NCBI GenBank assembly: GCA_963931435.1 | Contig: OZ007012.1 | Span: 930,001 to 994,000 of the forward strand | Direction of reading: 5' to 3' | Origin: Coprousia sp963931435 | GTDB lineage: Bacteria > Actinomycetota > Coriobacteriia > Coriobacteriales > Coriobacteriaceae | DNA: 64,000 nt | Shown: positions 25,760 to 34,201 of the stretch, piece by piece | How positions within the stretch are numbered: the stretch's first letter is position 1 | Layout: each line of letters begins with the position of its first letter | Translations under genes and position numbers: made by a program | Notes under the pieces: generated by a model | Databases searched by the model: none | Told to the model about the DNA's origin: nothing | The model's input: the letters and a program-made list of their open reading frames with translations, nothing else

Positions 25760-26440
25760 TCACCGCCTCCGCTCGTCGCGCACGAGCCGGCCGTCCTCGA
25801 TGGCGATGACGCGGTCCGCCATGAGGGCGATGTCCTCGTCATGCGTGATGACGACGAGGGTCTGCTTGAGCTGGCGGTTGCTGGAGCGCAGGAGCGCCAT
25901 GATCTCGGCGGAGTTCTTGGAGTCGAGGTTGCCCGTGGGCTCGTCGGCCAGGACCACGGCCGGGGCGTTCATGAGGGCGCGCCCGATGGCGACGCGCTGC
26001 TGCTGGCCGCCCGAGAGCTGGTTGGGCAGGTTGTGCTCGCGCCCCTCGAGACCGAGGGCGCGCAGCAGCATGGCGAGGCGCTTCTGGTTGACCGCCCGGC
26101 CGTCCATCTGCACGGGCAGCGTCATGTTCTCCACCACGTCCAGGATGGGGATGAGGTTGTAGAACTGGTAGATGAGCCCCACCTCGCGGCGACGGAACAC
26201 CGCGAGCTGCTCGTCGGAACGCTCGAAGATGTCCTGCCCCTGCAGGCGCACGGTGCCGGAGGTGGGCCGGTCCACGCCGCCCATGAGGTGCAGCAGGGTC
26301 GATTTGCCCGAACCCGAGCTGCCGATGATGGCGATGAACTCGCCGGCCTCGACGGTGAAGCTCACGTCCTTGAGGGCGTCGACCGCCGTGGGCCCCGATC
26401 CATAGGTCTTGGTGAGATGCTCGACGGAAAGCAGTACCAT
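25760..26440 (-). CDS. ABC transporter ATP-binding protein, MacB/LolD type
   Basis: A 226-residue ATPase with Walker A GSSGSGKS near residue 40, Q-loop YQFYNLIP, signature LSGGQQQR, Walker B VVLADEPTGNLDS and the switch histidine in VVITHD. The LolD/MacB mark is the DEPTGNLDS block. It drives the large FtsX-type permease encoded directly downstream with a five-base gap. Upstream lie a sensor kinase and response regulator, the common arrangement for peptide-sensing or detoxifying exporters. An inverted repeat GTGAC-N6-GTCAC at 26517-26532 lies before the gene. Confidence 0.93.
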   Translation of the reverse strand: MVLLSVEHLTKTYGSGPTAVDALKDVSFTVEAGEFIAIIGSSGSGKSTLLHLMGGVDRPTSGTVRLQGQDIFERSDEQLAVFRRREVGLIYQFYNLIPILDVVENMTLPVQMDGRAVNQKRLAMLLRALGLEGREHNLPNQLSGGQQQRVAIGRALMNAPAVVLADEPTGNLDSKNSAEIMALLRSSNRQLKQTLVVITHDEDIALMADRVIAIEDGRLVRDERRR

Positions 26441-26516
26441 GCGCGTCGCCTTTCTCTGGAGGGGATGGGTCGCCTACCATACTGGACGCGGGGGCTTGCG
26501 GGCGCATGACCGCCGC

Positions 26517-26532
26517 GTGACACATCCGTCAC
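26517..26532. promoter_or_regulatory. Candidate operator before the ABC exporter genes
   Basis: GTGAC (26517-26521) and GTCAC (26528-26532) form an inverted repeat with a six-base spacer in the 111-base gap between the sensor kinase and the ABC ATPase. The site could be bound by the neighbouring response regulator or MarR protein. The role is inferred from position only. Confidence 0.3.
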
Positions 26533-26551
26533 CTTCTGCCCCGGGGCCGTC

Positions 26552-27625
26552 TCAGACGGCGGCGTCCTTGAAGAAGACTATGTCGAAGCGCGCCCCGGTG
26601 ACGCGCCCGCCGGCGTCGCGGACGTTCGACGCGCGGACGGCCCCGTTCTGGGCGACGATGAGCGAGCGCGCGAGCGCCAGCCCGATCCCGATGCCGGCGG
26701 GGTTGACCGCGCTGGCGCCCTGCGAGCCCGCGGCGGAGGCCCCGGCGGGCGCGCCCCGGTAGAAGCGCTCGAAGATGTGCGGCAGATCCGCCTCGGAGAT
26801 GCCGCCTCCCGTGTCCTCGACGCGCAGGCGGCAGGCGAGAAGGTCCTCCTGGGCGGAGATGGCGATGACGCCGCCGGCGGGGGTGTGCTCCATGCAGTTC
26901 TTGACGATGTTGCCGAGCGCCTCGGCCGTCCAGGCAGCGTCCCCGATGAAGCCGCAGCCGGGCTCGATACGGCGCTCGATGGCGACGCCGGCGATGTCGA
27001 GCGCGATGGCGAGCGGTTCTACGGCGCGGTCGATGAGGTCCTCGACCGCCACGGGCCGCGCCTCGAGCGCGAGCGTGCCGGCGTCGAGCCGGGCGAGCTT
27101 GAGCAGTGCCGCCACCAGGTCCTCCACGCGCACCTGGAGCCGCTCGATGCGGCGCAGGCGCTCGACCTCCACGGGGCAGTCGCCGCGTGCGACGAGCGCC
27201 TTGCGCACGAGCTCGGTGGTGATGGAGAGCGAGGTGAGCGGGGTCTTGATCTGGTGCGAGATGTCCGCCAGGGCGTCGGCGAGCGATTGGCGCTCGCGGG
27301 CGAGGTCCTCCGCCGCGAGGGTGAGGCGCGCCGTCATCTTCTGCAGCTCGGATGAGAGGATGGCCAGCTCGCCCTCGTCCATGCGGTCGAGATCGAGCTC
27401 GCGCTCGCCGTGCAGGACGCCGTCGATCGAGGCGGCCAAGCGGGCCAGCGCGCGGTAGCGCCGCCGGGTGTGGACGATGAGGGGCACGGCGGCCGCCGCG
27501 GCCCCGGCGAGCGCCGCGAGCGCGGCGGAGGGCCCTGCCGCGCGCCATGCCAGGAGGGCGGCGAGGGCGCTGAACGCGGCGGCGGCGAGGAGGGCGCGCG
27601 CGAGGGCGCGGTTGCGGGCGAGCAC
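26552..27625 (-). CDS. Sensor histidine kinase
   Basis: A 357-residue membrane kinase. Two close helices (about residues 9-28 and 33-52) leave almost no external domain, as in intramembrane-sensing kinases. A short HAMP-like coil follows, then the phosphorylated His124 in DISHQIKTPLTSL, the N box IVKNCMEHTP, the G1 box EDTGGGIS, and the final GIGIGLALARSL. The GTG at 27625 is taken as start; the ribosome site before it is weak, and the gene starts eight bases after the response regulator stops. It would sense the state of the membrane and phosphorylate that regulator. Confidence 0.88.
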   Translation of the reverse strand: MLARNRALARALLAAAAFSALAALLAWRAAGPSAALAALAGAAAAAVPLIVHTRRRYRALARLAASIDGVLHGERELDLDRMDEGELAILSSELQKMTARLTLAAEDLARERQSLADALADISHQIKTPLTSLSITTELVRKALVARGDCPVEVERLRRIERLQVRVEDLVAALLKLARLDAGTLALEARPVAVEDLIDRAVEPLAIALDIAGVAIERRIEPGCGFIGDAAWTAEALGNIVKNCMEHTPAGGVIAISAQEDLLACRLRVEDTGGGISEADLPHIFERFYRGAPAGASAAGSQGASAVNPAGIGIGLALARSLIVAQNGAVRASNVRDAGGRVTGARFDIVFFKDAAV

Positions 27626-27633
27626 GGCGGCCG

Positions 27634-28338
27634 CTAACCGAGCGCCTTGTAGCCCATGCCGCGCACCGTGGTGATGAGGCGCGGGCGGGCGGGGTCGTCC
27701 TCGATCTTGTCGCGCAGGCGCTTGATGTAGACCGAGAGCGTGTTCTCCTCGATGTAGGTGCCCGCGTCGTCCCAGAGGGCGTCGCGGATCTGCTCGCGCG
27801 TGACGAGGCACCCCGCATGCGTCGCGAACAGCAGGAGCAGCCGGTACTCGAGCGCCGAGAGGACGATCTCCGCGCCGTCGCGCCGCACCTGGGCGCGCTC
27901 GGTGTCGATGGAGAGCGGCCCCAGGGCGATGACGCGCTGGGCGGGGTGGGCGCGGCGGATGGTGGCGGCGATGCGCGCCAGGAGCTCGCGCGGGCGGAAG
28001 GGCTTGGCGATGTAGTCGTCGGCGCCCAGCTCCAGGCCCGTGACCGTGGTGAACTCGTCATCGGAGGCGGTGAGGAAGATGACGGGCAGCTCGGGCGCGG
28101 CCTGCTTGATCGCGCCGCAGACCGCCAGCCCGTTGCCCTCGGCGAGCGTCACGTCGAGGAGCACCAGCTGGTAGGTGCCCGCGCCCCCGCAGGCGCGCTC
28201 GATGGCGGCGGCCTGGGTGGAGACGGCGTCCACGCGGTAGCCCTCGCCCTCCAGGAGGGCCCCGAGCGACTCGATGATGAGGGGGTCGTCCTCGACGAGC
28301 AGGATCGCGCCCGGACGCGGCCTCTCCGTCACCGCCAT
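27634..28338 (-). CDS. OmpR-type response regulator
   Basis: A 234-residue regulator. The receiver domain has the acidic pair at residues 17-18, the phosphorylated Asp62 in LVLLDVTL and the conserved Lys in YIAKPF near residue 112. The C-terminal winged helix has VLSALEYRLLLLF, the recognition helix near YIEENTLSVYIKRLRDKI and RGMGYKAL. AAGGGAGGGGC precedes the ATG at 28338. It starts 10 bases after the L,D-transpeptidase gene and precedes its kinase, so the three genes form one unit. Confidence 0.93.
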   Translation of the reverse strand: MAVTERPRPGAILLVEDDPLIIESLGALLEGEGYRVDAVSTQAAAIERACGGAGTYQLVLLDVTLAEGNGLAVCGAIKQAAPELPVIFLTASDDEFTTVTGLELGADDYIAKPFRPRELLARIAATIRRAHPAQRVIALGPLSIDTERAQVRRDGAEIVLSALEYRLLLLFATHAGCLVTREQIRDALWDDAGTYIEENTLSVYIKRLRDKIEDDPARPRLITTVRGMGYKALG

Positions 28339-28348
28339 AGCCCCTCCC

Positions 28349-29956
28349 TTATGAGTGGACGATGACGCAGTCGCCCACCTGGATGAGATCCCAGAGCTGG
28401 GCCACCTTGTCATAGGGGGTGTTGATGCAGCCGTGGCTGCCCGCCCACAGGTACACGTCCGCCTTGCCGTAATAGTCCGCGGGCTGCCAGGAGGCGTCGT
28501 GGAAGCCGATGAGGTTGCCCTGGAAGGCGATCCAATAGTCCACCGGGCTCCTGTAGTCGGGCTCACCGGTCTCGGGGTCCTTGTTGACCGAGACGAGGGT
28601 CACGTTGCGCTGCTTGTTGGTGACGGCCCACACGCCCTCGGGGGTGGCGCCGCCGGTATTGGGGTTGCCCGAGATGATGGGCGTCTCCCAGATGAGGTTG
28701 TCGTTCGCGTCGTAGAGGCGCGCGTACTGCTCGGTCAGGTCGACATCTGCCCAGGCACCCCAGTCGCGCCCGCCGGGGCCGTTGTAGGCGGCGGCGGTGG
28801 AGGAGCAGGGGACGTCGATGGTGCCGGTCTGCTTGTTGGCGATGGCGTCCTTCACGGCCTGCGTGACGGCGGCGGTGTCGACCTCCCAGCCGTACACGCC
28901 GCCCGAGACGGTGACCTGCTTGCCGTCGGGACGCGTGTAGGTGCGCTCGGTGCCTACGGTGTTGAGGCCCTCCGCGAAGGCCTGGGCCCATTGGTCGATG
29001 GTGGCCTGGTCGATGGAGGGGACGAGGTTCTCGTCGAAGGTGATCCATTGGCTGATGACCGAGCCGTCGAGCCGGGCGGCCTCAACCTCGCCCATCTTGA
29101 AGGTGACGTCGGTGCCCAGGAACTCGGCGGCCTGCGTGCAGGCGGCCTCGAGCTGGTCGTCGGTGAAGCCGCCCGCGAGCGGCTCGTAGGCCTCGTTGCC
29201 GAGCGCGGTGATGTCGGCATCCGTCCCCATCTGCGCGAGCACGTTCAGGGTGTAGGCGATGATGTTGTCGCGGTCGAGCTTCTCCTGCTCGCGTGCCTTC
29301 TCCACCGTGAAGGTCCCGGCCTCCGGATCATAGGCGGTGGCGGCCGAGAACGTGCCCGAGCGCCCCTCGTTGAAGGCGTCGACCGCCGCGCCGAGCTGCT
29401 CGGTGAAGGCGGCCTCGTCGAAGCTGGCCGAGAGCAGCGACCGGTCCGGCGCGGCCTCGAGGTCCGTCGCGTCCGCCGCGGCACCCTGCCCGCCGCCCGC
29501 GAGGTGCTCGATGAGGCGCGCGGGCCAAAGAAGCGGACTCTGCTCGTCGAAGACGCGCTCCACCGCCGCGTCGGCGTCGAACACCTGGGCGGGGTCCTCG
29601 GGCGCGTACTCCCAGCTGAAGCCGTTGCCGTCCACGGCGAGGCGGTAGCCGGCGATCTGGTCGGCGAGGGCGGCGCGCGCCTCGGCGCGCTCCATGAGGG
29701 AGATGTCCACGCCCGCGATGGAGGTGGCCGGGTAGGTCCAGCGCGAGAACGCCCAGGCGCCCGCCGCGTAGGCGGCGACGAGGAGGATGGCGACGACGGC
29801 GAGCGCGATTTTGAGGCCCTGGAAGCGGCGCGGCGGCTTCTCGTCGGCGGCGTCCCCCGCGAAATGGGAGCCGCCCGCGCGCCCGGCGGAGAGGGGCTGC
29901 GGCGGCACGACGCCGGAGGGGGCGGAGAAGGACCGGGTCTTATCGGAATCGGACAT
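28349..29956 (-). CDS. L,D-transpeptidase (YkuD) with VanW-type peptidoglycan-binding domains
   Basis: A 535-residue envelope enzyme. A cytoplasmic tail of about 47 residues and one helix (48-70) anchor it. The middle part contains two PG_binding_4-type domains (TSIAGVDISLMERAEA and a second copy). The catalytic YkuD domain ends the protein: the histidine in GFHDASW and the nucleophile Cys510 in GSHGCIN. It would form 3-3 cross-links in peptidoglycan or attach proteins to it, outside the membrane. The gene is first in the run with the two-component system and ABC exporter. TATAAT at 30009-30014 (minus strand) is its likely -10. Confidence 0.9.
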   Translation of the reverse strand: MSDSDKTRSFSAPSGVVPPQPLSAGRAGGSHFAGDAADEKPPRRFQGLKIALAVVAILLVAAYAAGAWAFSRWTYPATSIAGVDISLMERAEARAALADQIAGYRLAVDGNGFSWEYAPEDPAQVFDADAAVERVFDEQSPLLWPARLIEHLAGGGQGAAADATDLEAAPDRSLLSASFDEAAFTEQLGAAVDAFNEGRSGTFSAATAYDPEAGTFTVEKAREQEKLDRDNIIAYTLNVLAQMGTDADITALGNEAYEPLAGGFTDDQLEAACTQAAEFLGTDVTFKMGEVEAARLDGSVISQWITFDENLVPSIDQATIDQWAQAFAEGLNTVGTERTYTRPDGKQVTVSGGVYGWEVDTAAVTQAVKDAIANKQTGTIDVPCSSTAAAYNGPGGRDWGAWADVDLTEQYARLYDANDNLIWETPIISGNPNTGGATPEGVWAVTNKQRNVTLVSVNKDPETGEPDYRSPVDYWIAFQGNLIGFHDASWQPADYYGKADVYLWAGSHGCINTPYDKVAQLWDLIQVGDCVIVHS

Positions 29957-30008
29957 GCGGGATCATCCTGTTCGCGAAGGGTGCGTGCAATGCTTGGAGC
30001 AAGGTCAC

Positions 30009-30014
30009 ATTATA
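30009..30014 (-). promoter_or_regulatory. -10 element of the L,D-transpeptidase operon
   Basis: TATAAT on the minus strand, 53 bases before the start codon of the L,D-transpeptidase gene. No clear -35 is seen. Confidence 0.45.
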
Positions 30015-30073
30015 GCCGTCGCGCGGCCCCGCGGCGCGGGATGCGGGCTGCGCACGCGGTCGAAACAAGGGTT

Positions 30074-31657
30074 TCACGCATGCGGGCCGCATCCGCCGGC
30101 GCAGGCCGAGCAGGCGGAGGGCGCCGCCGCGATGCCGCCCCGCGCCGTCTCGCGCAGAGACGCGGGCAGGGCGTGGCCCACCTCGAGCATGGTGCGCGCC
30201 ATCTCGTCGAAGGGTACGAGGCTCCCCACGCCCGAGAGCGCGAGCTGCGCCGCGGAGAAGGCCGCCGCGACGCCGATGGCGTTGCGCGTCTGGCAGGGCA
30301 CCTCGACGAGGCCGCCCACCGGGTCGCACACGAGCCCCAGCAGGTTGGCGAGGGCGAGCGAGGCCGCGTCGAGCGCGCAGGCGGGGCTCCCGCCGAGCAC
30401 CTCCACGAGGGCGGCCGCCGCCATGGCCGCGGCGCTTCCCACCTCGGCCTGGCATCCGCCCTCGGCGCCCGCGACGCAGGCGTTGGTGGAGAGCAGGAGC
30501 CCCACGGCCGCGGCGCACCACAGGGCGTCGCCCACGCGGTGGTCGTCGAGCCCCAGGTGGTCGGCGAGCGCCAGCACGCAGCCGGGCACCACGCCGGCCG
30601 AGCCCGCCGTGGGCGCGGCGACGATGACGCCCATGGAGGCGGAGCGCTCCAGTACGGCGAGCGCGCGGGCGACGGCGTCGGTCTGGACCGCGCCCATGAG
30701 GCTCGGGGCCAGCGCGCCGGCGGCGTCGGCGACGCGTTTCGCCTCGCCGCCTATGAGCCCGCCGAGCGAGCGCTGGGGCTGCCTGAGGGGCTCCGTGGTC
30801 TCGGCACGCATGGCGGCCACGACGCGCTCCATCTGCGCCACCGCCGCGCCCTCGCCGGAGAGCTGCGCCTCGCGCGCCGCCATCACGGCCCCGATGGTCA
30901 TCCCGAGCGCCCCGGTGCGCTCGAGGAGCTCGGCGCCCGTCGAGAAGAACTCGTCGCCGCCCGCGCCCGCCTGCGCGGCCTGGGCGCCGGGAACCTGCAC
31001 ATAGGTCGCGGTCTCCACCAGGGCGGCGGCGCGCAGCTCGGCGATGAGCGCCGCCTCGGGCGCCTCGTCCACCTCGATCACCGTGTAGGCCCTTCCACCG
31101 CGCTCGGTGCGGTAGGTGCGCAGGAAGGCGATGTTGATGCCGTGGCGCGCGAGCAGCGCGGTGAGGTCGGCGAGCGCGCCCGGGGCGTCGCGGTGGACGA
31201 TGAAGAGCGTGTCGTACTCGCCGGAGATGTCCACGTCCACCCCGTTGATGCGGCTCACGCGCACGCGCCCGCCGCCCAGGCTCTCGCCCCGCACGCTGCA
31301 GGAGCGGCCGCGCTCGTCGACCATGTCGATGTCGACGGCGTTGGGGTGCAGCCGCGCGTCGTCTCCGGCGCGCTCGAAGCCGAAGGAGAGGCCCGCCGTG
31401 CGCGCGAGCTCGAAGGCGTCGCGGATGCGCTCGTCGTCCGTCTCGAGCCCCAGGATGCCCGCCACGAGCGCGCGATCGGTGCCGTGTCCGCGGTAGGTGT
31501 GCGCGAAGCTGTTGTGGAGCGTGAAGGTGACGCGCGCGACCCGGCCCTCGACGAGGGACGCCGCCACGCGCGCGCAGCGCAGAGCGCCTGCGGTGTGCGA
31601 GCTGGAGGGCCCCACCATGATGGGGCCGAGGATTTCGAAGGCGGAGAGCGCTTGCAT
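30074..31657 (-). CDS. sdaA: L-serine ammonia-lyase (dehydratase), single chain with ACT domain
   Basis: A 527-residue iron-sulphur enzyme converting L-serine to pyruvate and ammonia. The beta domain comes first with GPSSSHTAGA at about residues 16-25. An ACT domain follows (FIVHRDAPGALADL, about 145-220). The alpha domain is C-terminal with the [4Fe-4S]-binding cysteines in NACVAGAEGGC and in LVCDPVGGLVEVPCQTRN. Beta, ACT and alpha in one chain differs from the two-subunit form of Bacillus. GAGAAAGGCAC precedes the ATG at 31657. It is downstream of gltX on the same strand, with a G+C-rich hairpin between, so it probably has its own transcript. Confidence 0.92.
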   Translation of the reverse strand: MQALSAFEILGPIMVGPSSSHTAGALRCARVAASLVEGRVARVTFTLHNSFAHTYRGHGTDRALVAGILGLETDDERIRDAFELARTAGLSFGFERAGDDARLHPNAVDIDMVDERGRSCSVRGESLGGGRVRVSRINGVDVDISGEYDTLFIVHRDAPGALADLTALLARHGINIAFLRTYRTERGGRAYTVIEVDEAPEAALIAELRAAALVETATYVQVPGAQAAQAGAGGDEFFSTGAELLERTGALGMTIGAVMAAREAQLSGEGAAVAQMERVVAAMRAETTEPLRQPQRSLGGLIGGEAKRVADAAGALAPSLMGAVQTDAVARALAVLERSASMGVIVAAPTAGSAGVVPGCVLALADHLGLDDHRVGDALWCAAAVGLLLSTNACVAGAEGGCQAEVGSAAAMAAAALVEVLGGSPACALDAASLALANLLGLVCDPVGGLVEVPCQTRNAIGVAAAFSAAQLALSGVGSLVPFDEMARTMLEVGHALPASLRETARGGIAAAPSACSACAGGCGPHA

Positions 31658-31762
31658 GGGTGTGCCTTTCTCAAGGGGCCGCAGGGGGGAGGTTGCTGGC
31701 GCGTCCAGCATACCGGCGCGTGCGGACAAGAGGGTGCGGGGCCGTCCGGCCGCCGACAGGGA

Positions 31763-31801
31763 GAGGGGCGGCTCCGCGGCTTCTGCCGGGTGCCGCCCCT
31801 C
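31763..31801 (-). terminator. Hairpin between gltX and the serine dehydratase gene
   Basis: GAGGGGCGGC (31763-31772) pairs with GCCGCCCCTC (31792-31801) around a 19-base loop, 20 bases after the gltX stop. No T run follows, so factor-dependent ending or an mRNA-stabilising role is possible. Confidence 0.45.
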
Positions 31802-31821
31802 CCAAGGTGCCGATCCGTGTG

Positions 31822-33303
31822 TCAGAGCGCCATGGCGCGGGCGCGCCCGATGCGCGCGAGGCACCCGTCCCGCCCGATGAGCTCCATCGTCTCGCCGAGG
31901 GGCGGGCTCACGAGGTTGCCGCACACGGCCACGCGCACGGCCTGGAAGACGACGCGCTTCTTGAGGTCGAGCGCCTCGGGCAGCGGTTCGAGGGCCGCGT
32001 CGATGGCCTCGGCGCGCCAGTCGCCGGCGCCGAGCGCCTCGAGCGCGGCGCGCACGGCGTCGAGCACAGCGCCCATGCCCTCCTTGGCGAGTCCCTTGGC
32101 CACGGCCTTCTCGTCGTAGGCGAGGGTCTCGGCCGTGGCGAAGACGGGCGCGGCCACGGAGGCGGCGTCGGCGGGCATCTTGGTGCGCGGCTTCACGATG
32201 GCGGCGAGCTTGTCGACCCAGGCCTCGTCGAACTCGGCCCCGTCCTCGATGAGCCCCGCCTCGTGCAACGCGGGCAGCATGATCTCGTCGGCGAAGGCGG
32301 CGTCGTCCATGCGGTTGATGTACTCGGCGTTCATCCAGTCGAGCTTCTTGGGGTCGAATGTCGCCGGGTTCTTGGAGATGCGGTCGAGCGAGAAGCGGCT
32401 CGCCAGCACGTCGCGCGGGATGATGGTGGTCTCGCCGTCGAGCGACCAGCCCAGCAGCGCCAGGTAGTTCACGAAGGCGTCCGAGAGGTAGCCCGCGTCG
32501 CGATACTCCTCGACGCTCGTCGCGCCGTGGCGCTTGGAGAGCTTCTTGCCGTCGGCGCCGAGGATCATCGAGATGTGCGCGAAGACGGGCACGGGCGCCC
32601 CGAGCGCCTCGTAGACCATGACCTGGCGCGGGGTGTTGGAGAGGTGGTCGTCGCCGCGGATCACGTGGGTGATGCCCATGGCGGCGTCGTCCACCACGGT
32701 CGCGAAGTTGTAGGTGGGGGTGCCGTCGGAGCGGAAGATCACGAAGTCGTCGAGCTCCTTGGCGTCGAACACCACGCGCCCGTGCACGGCGTCCTCGATC
32801 ACCACGTCGCCACGGTCCTCGGGCACCTTGATGCGGATGGTGCAGGGCTCGCCGGCCTCCATGCGCGCGCGGGCCTCGTCGGCCGGGATGCTGCGGCAGC
32901 GGCGCTGATAGCCCTGGAAGGGGTCCTTGCGCGCGCGGGCCGCCGCGCGGTCGGCCTCGAGCTGCTCGGGCGTGCAGAAGCAGGGGTAGGCCTTGCCCTC
33001 GGCGAGCAGGCGCTCGGCCGCCGCGCGGTAGAGGTCCATGCGCTCGGTCTGCGCGTAGGGGCCGCACGGCCCGCCGACCTCGGGGCCCTCGTCCCAGTCG
33101 AGCCCCAGCCAGCGCATGGCGCGCAGGATCACCTGCGTGTTCTCGGCGGTGGAGCGGGTGGGGTCGGTGTCGTCGATGCGCAGGATGAACGCGCCGTGGT
33201 TGGCGCGGGCGAACGCCCAGTTGTAGATCGCCGTGCGGGCGCCGCCGATGTGCAGCTTGCCGGTGGGCGACGGGGCGAAGCGGACGCGGACGGAAGAGGC
33301 CAT
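31822..33303 (-). CDS. gltX: Glutamyl-tRNA synthetase
   Basis: A 493-residue class I synthetase that charges tRNA-Glu in the cytoplasm. The HIGH-type motif is PSPTGKLHIGGART (HIGG at 18-21) and the KMSKS-type motif is KKLSKRHG. Length is normal for bacterial GltX. CTCGAGGAGC precedes the ATG at 33303 and a consensus TATAAT is on the minus strand at 33341-33346. Two copies of its substrate tRNA-Glu(CUC) are in this window at 18838 and 19110. Confidence 0.97.
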   Translation of the reverse strand: MASSVRVRFAPSPTGKLHIGGARTAIYNWAFARANHGAFILRIDDTDPTRSTAENTQVILRAMRWLGLDWDEGPEVGGPCGPYAQTERMDLYRAAAERLLAEGKAYPCFCTPEQLEADRAAARARKDPFQGYQRRCRSIPADEARARMEAGEPCTIRIKVPEDRGDVVIEDAVHGRVVFDAKELDDFVIFRSDGTPTYNFATVVDDAAMGITHVIRGDDHLSNTPRQVMVYEALGAPVPVFAHISMILGADGKKLSKRHGATSVEEYRDAGYLSDAFVNYLALLGWSLDGETTIIPRDVLASRFSLDRISKNPATFDPKKLDWMNAEYINRMDDAAFADEIMLPALHEAGLIEDGAEFDEAWVDKLAAIVKPRTKMPADAASVAAPVFATAETLAYDEKAVAKGLAKEGMGAVLDAVRAALEALGAGDWRAEAIDAALEPLPEALDLKKRVVFQAVRVAVCGNLVSPPLGETMELIGRDGCLARIGRARAMAL

Positions 33304-33340
33304 TGGTTGCTCCTCGAGACGTTTGGACGGATACGGATGC

Positions 33341-33346
33341 ATTATA
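33341..33346 (-). promoter_or_regulatory. -10 element of gltX
   Basis: TATAAT on the minus strand, 37 bases upstream of the gltX ATG. The -35 is not obvious. Confidence 0.5.
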
Positions 33347-33448
33347 GGACAAGCGCATAGGGGGCGATTCGCGCCGCGTGCGCTCGCACAGAATGGGTAT
33401 GAGACAAGGAATGCGAAAGGGAAGCCCCAGGGGTTCCGGAGGTTTGAG

Positions 33449-34195
33449 GTGGAAGAGACTGAGCAAGCGCGCGCCCTCGCCGAGGGCGTCGTCATGGCGC
33501 GGGACGCCTCGTACGTCCGGCGCGGCTACCGCTCGTTCGAGCATGCCGACTTCGAGGCGCGCGCCGGGCGGGTCACGGCGCTCCTGTCCGTGGAGGCCGC
33601 GCCGGTGCGCGACATCCTGCTCACCATCGCGGGCGTCGTGGCGCCGACGGCGGGGTCGCTGCGCGTGTGCGGCTGCGAGCGCGCCGGTCGCGCGCGGCTC
33701 AGGGCCGCCTTCGCGCCCGCGCGCGGCACGCGCGTGGGGCTCGGCGTGGTGAGCGGGTTCGCGGGGCAGGAGCCCGCGTCGACGGTGGGCGAGGCGCTGG
33801 GCCGCGAGCTCGCGCTCGCCGGGGCCGCCTCGGATGCGGCGGCGGTGCTCGACTGTCTCGCGCGCTTCGGGCTCGCCACCCATGTCGATCAGCGCGTGGA
33901 GCGCCTCGCCCCGGCGGCGCGGCTGCGTCTCTCGGCCGCGCTCGCGCTCGCCGGGTCGCCCCGGGTCGCCGTGGTGGACGCCTCCGACGCGTTCTGCCAG
34001 GGGCTCTCCGCGTCGGATGGGGCCGCGGTCCTGCGCGACCTCGCGCCGGTCGTCCGCGCCGCGGACGCCGCGCTCGTGGTGGGGACGTGCGACGCGCGCG
34101 TGGCGCGCGCCGCGGACGCCGCCTACCCCCTTGACATGGATGCCGCCGAGGCGCTCGGAGCGGGCGCGGCCGGCGCGCCCGCCTATGAGGAGTGA
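33449..34195 (+). CDS. ABC ATPase-like protein without intact ATPase motifs, partner of YhgE/Pip
   Basis: A 248-residue protein with the outline of an ABC nucleotide-binding domain: ARAGRVTALLS, then ILLTIAGVVAPTAGSLRVCG where the P-loop strand and helix should be, and RVAVVDASDA in place of Walker B. However, Walker A is replaced by SVEAAPVRD, the LSGGQ signature by LAPAARLRL, and the catalytic Glu after the Walker B Asp by Ala. It should not hydrolyse ATP in the normal way. GTG 33449 is chosen because CCGGAGG sits seven bases before it. It ends six bases before the YhgE/Pip gene, so the two are surely co-expressed. Confidence 0.65.
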   Translation: MEETEQARALAEGVVMARDASYVRRGYRSFEHADFEARAGRVTALLSVEAAPVRDILLTIAGVVAPTAGSLRVCGCERAGRARLRAAFAPARGTRVGLGVVSGFAGQEPASTVGEALGRELALAGAASDAAAVLDCLARFGLATHVDQRVERLAPAARLRLSAALALAGSPRVAVVDASDAFCQGLSASDGAAVLRDLAPVVRAADAALVVGTCDARVARAADAAYPLDMDAAEALGAGAAGAPAYEE

Positions 34196-34201
34196 TGCCG
34201 C

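Noticed and set aside
28355..32119. Plus-strand open frame of more than 1200 codons across the L,D-transpeptidase and serine dehydratase genes
   Set aside because: Shadow frame over two well-supported minus-strand genes; the translation has no family features.
30074..33883. A single 1269-residue minus-strand protein ending in serine dehydratase
   Set aside because: Upstream of 31657 the frame is a shadow of gltX, and a hairpin and ribosome site separate the two genes.
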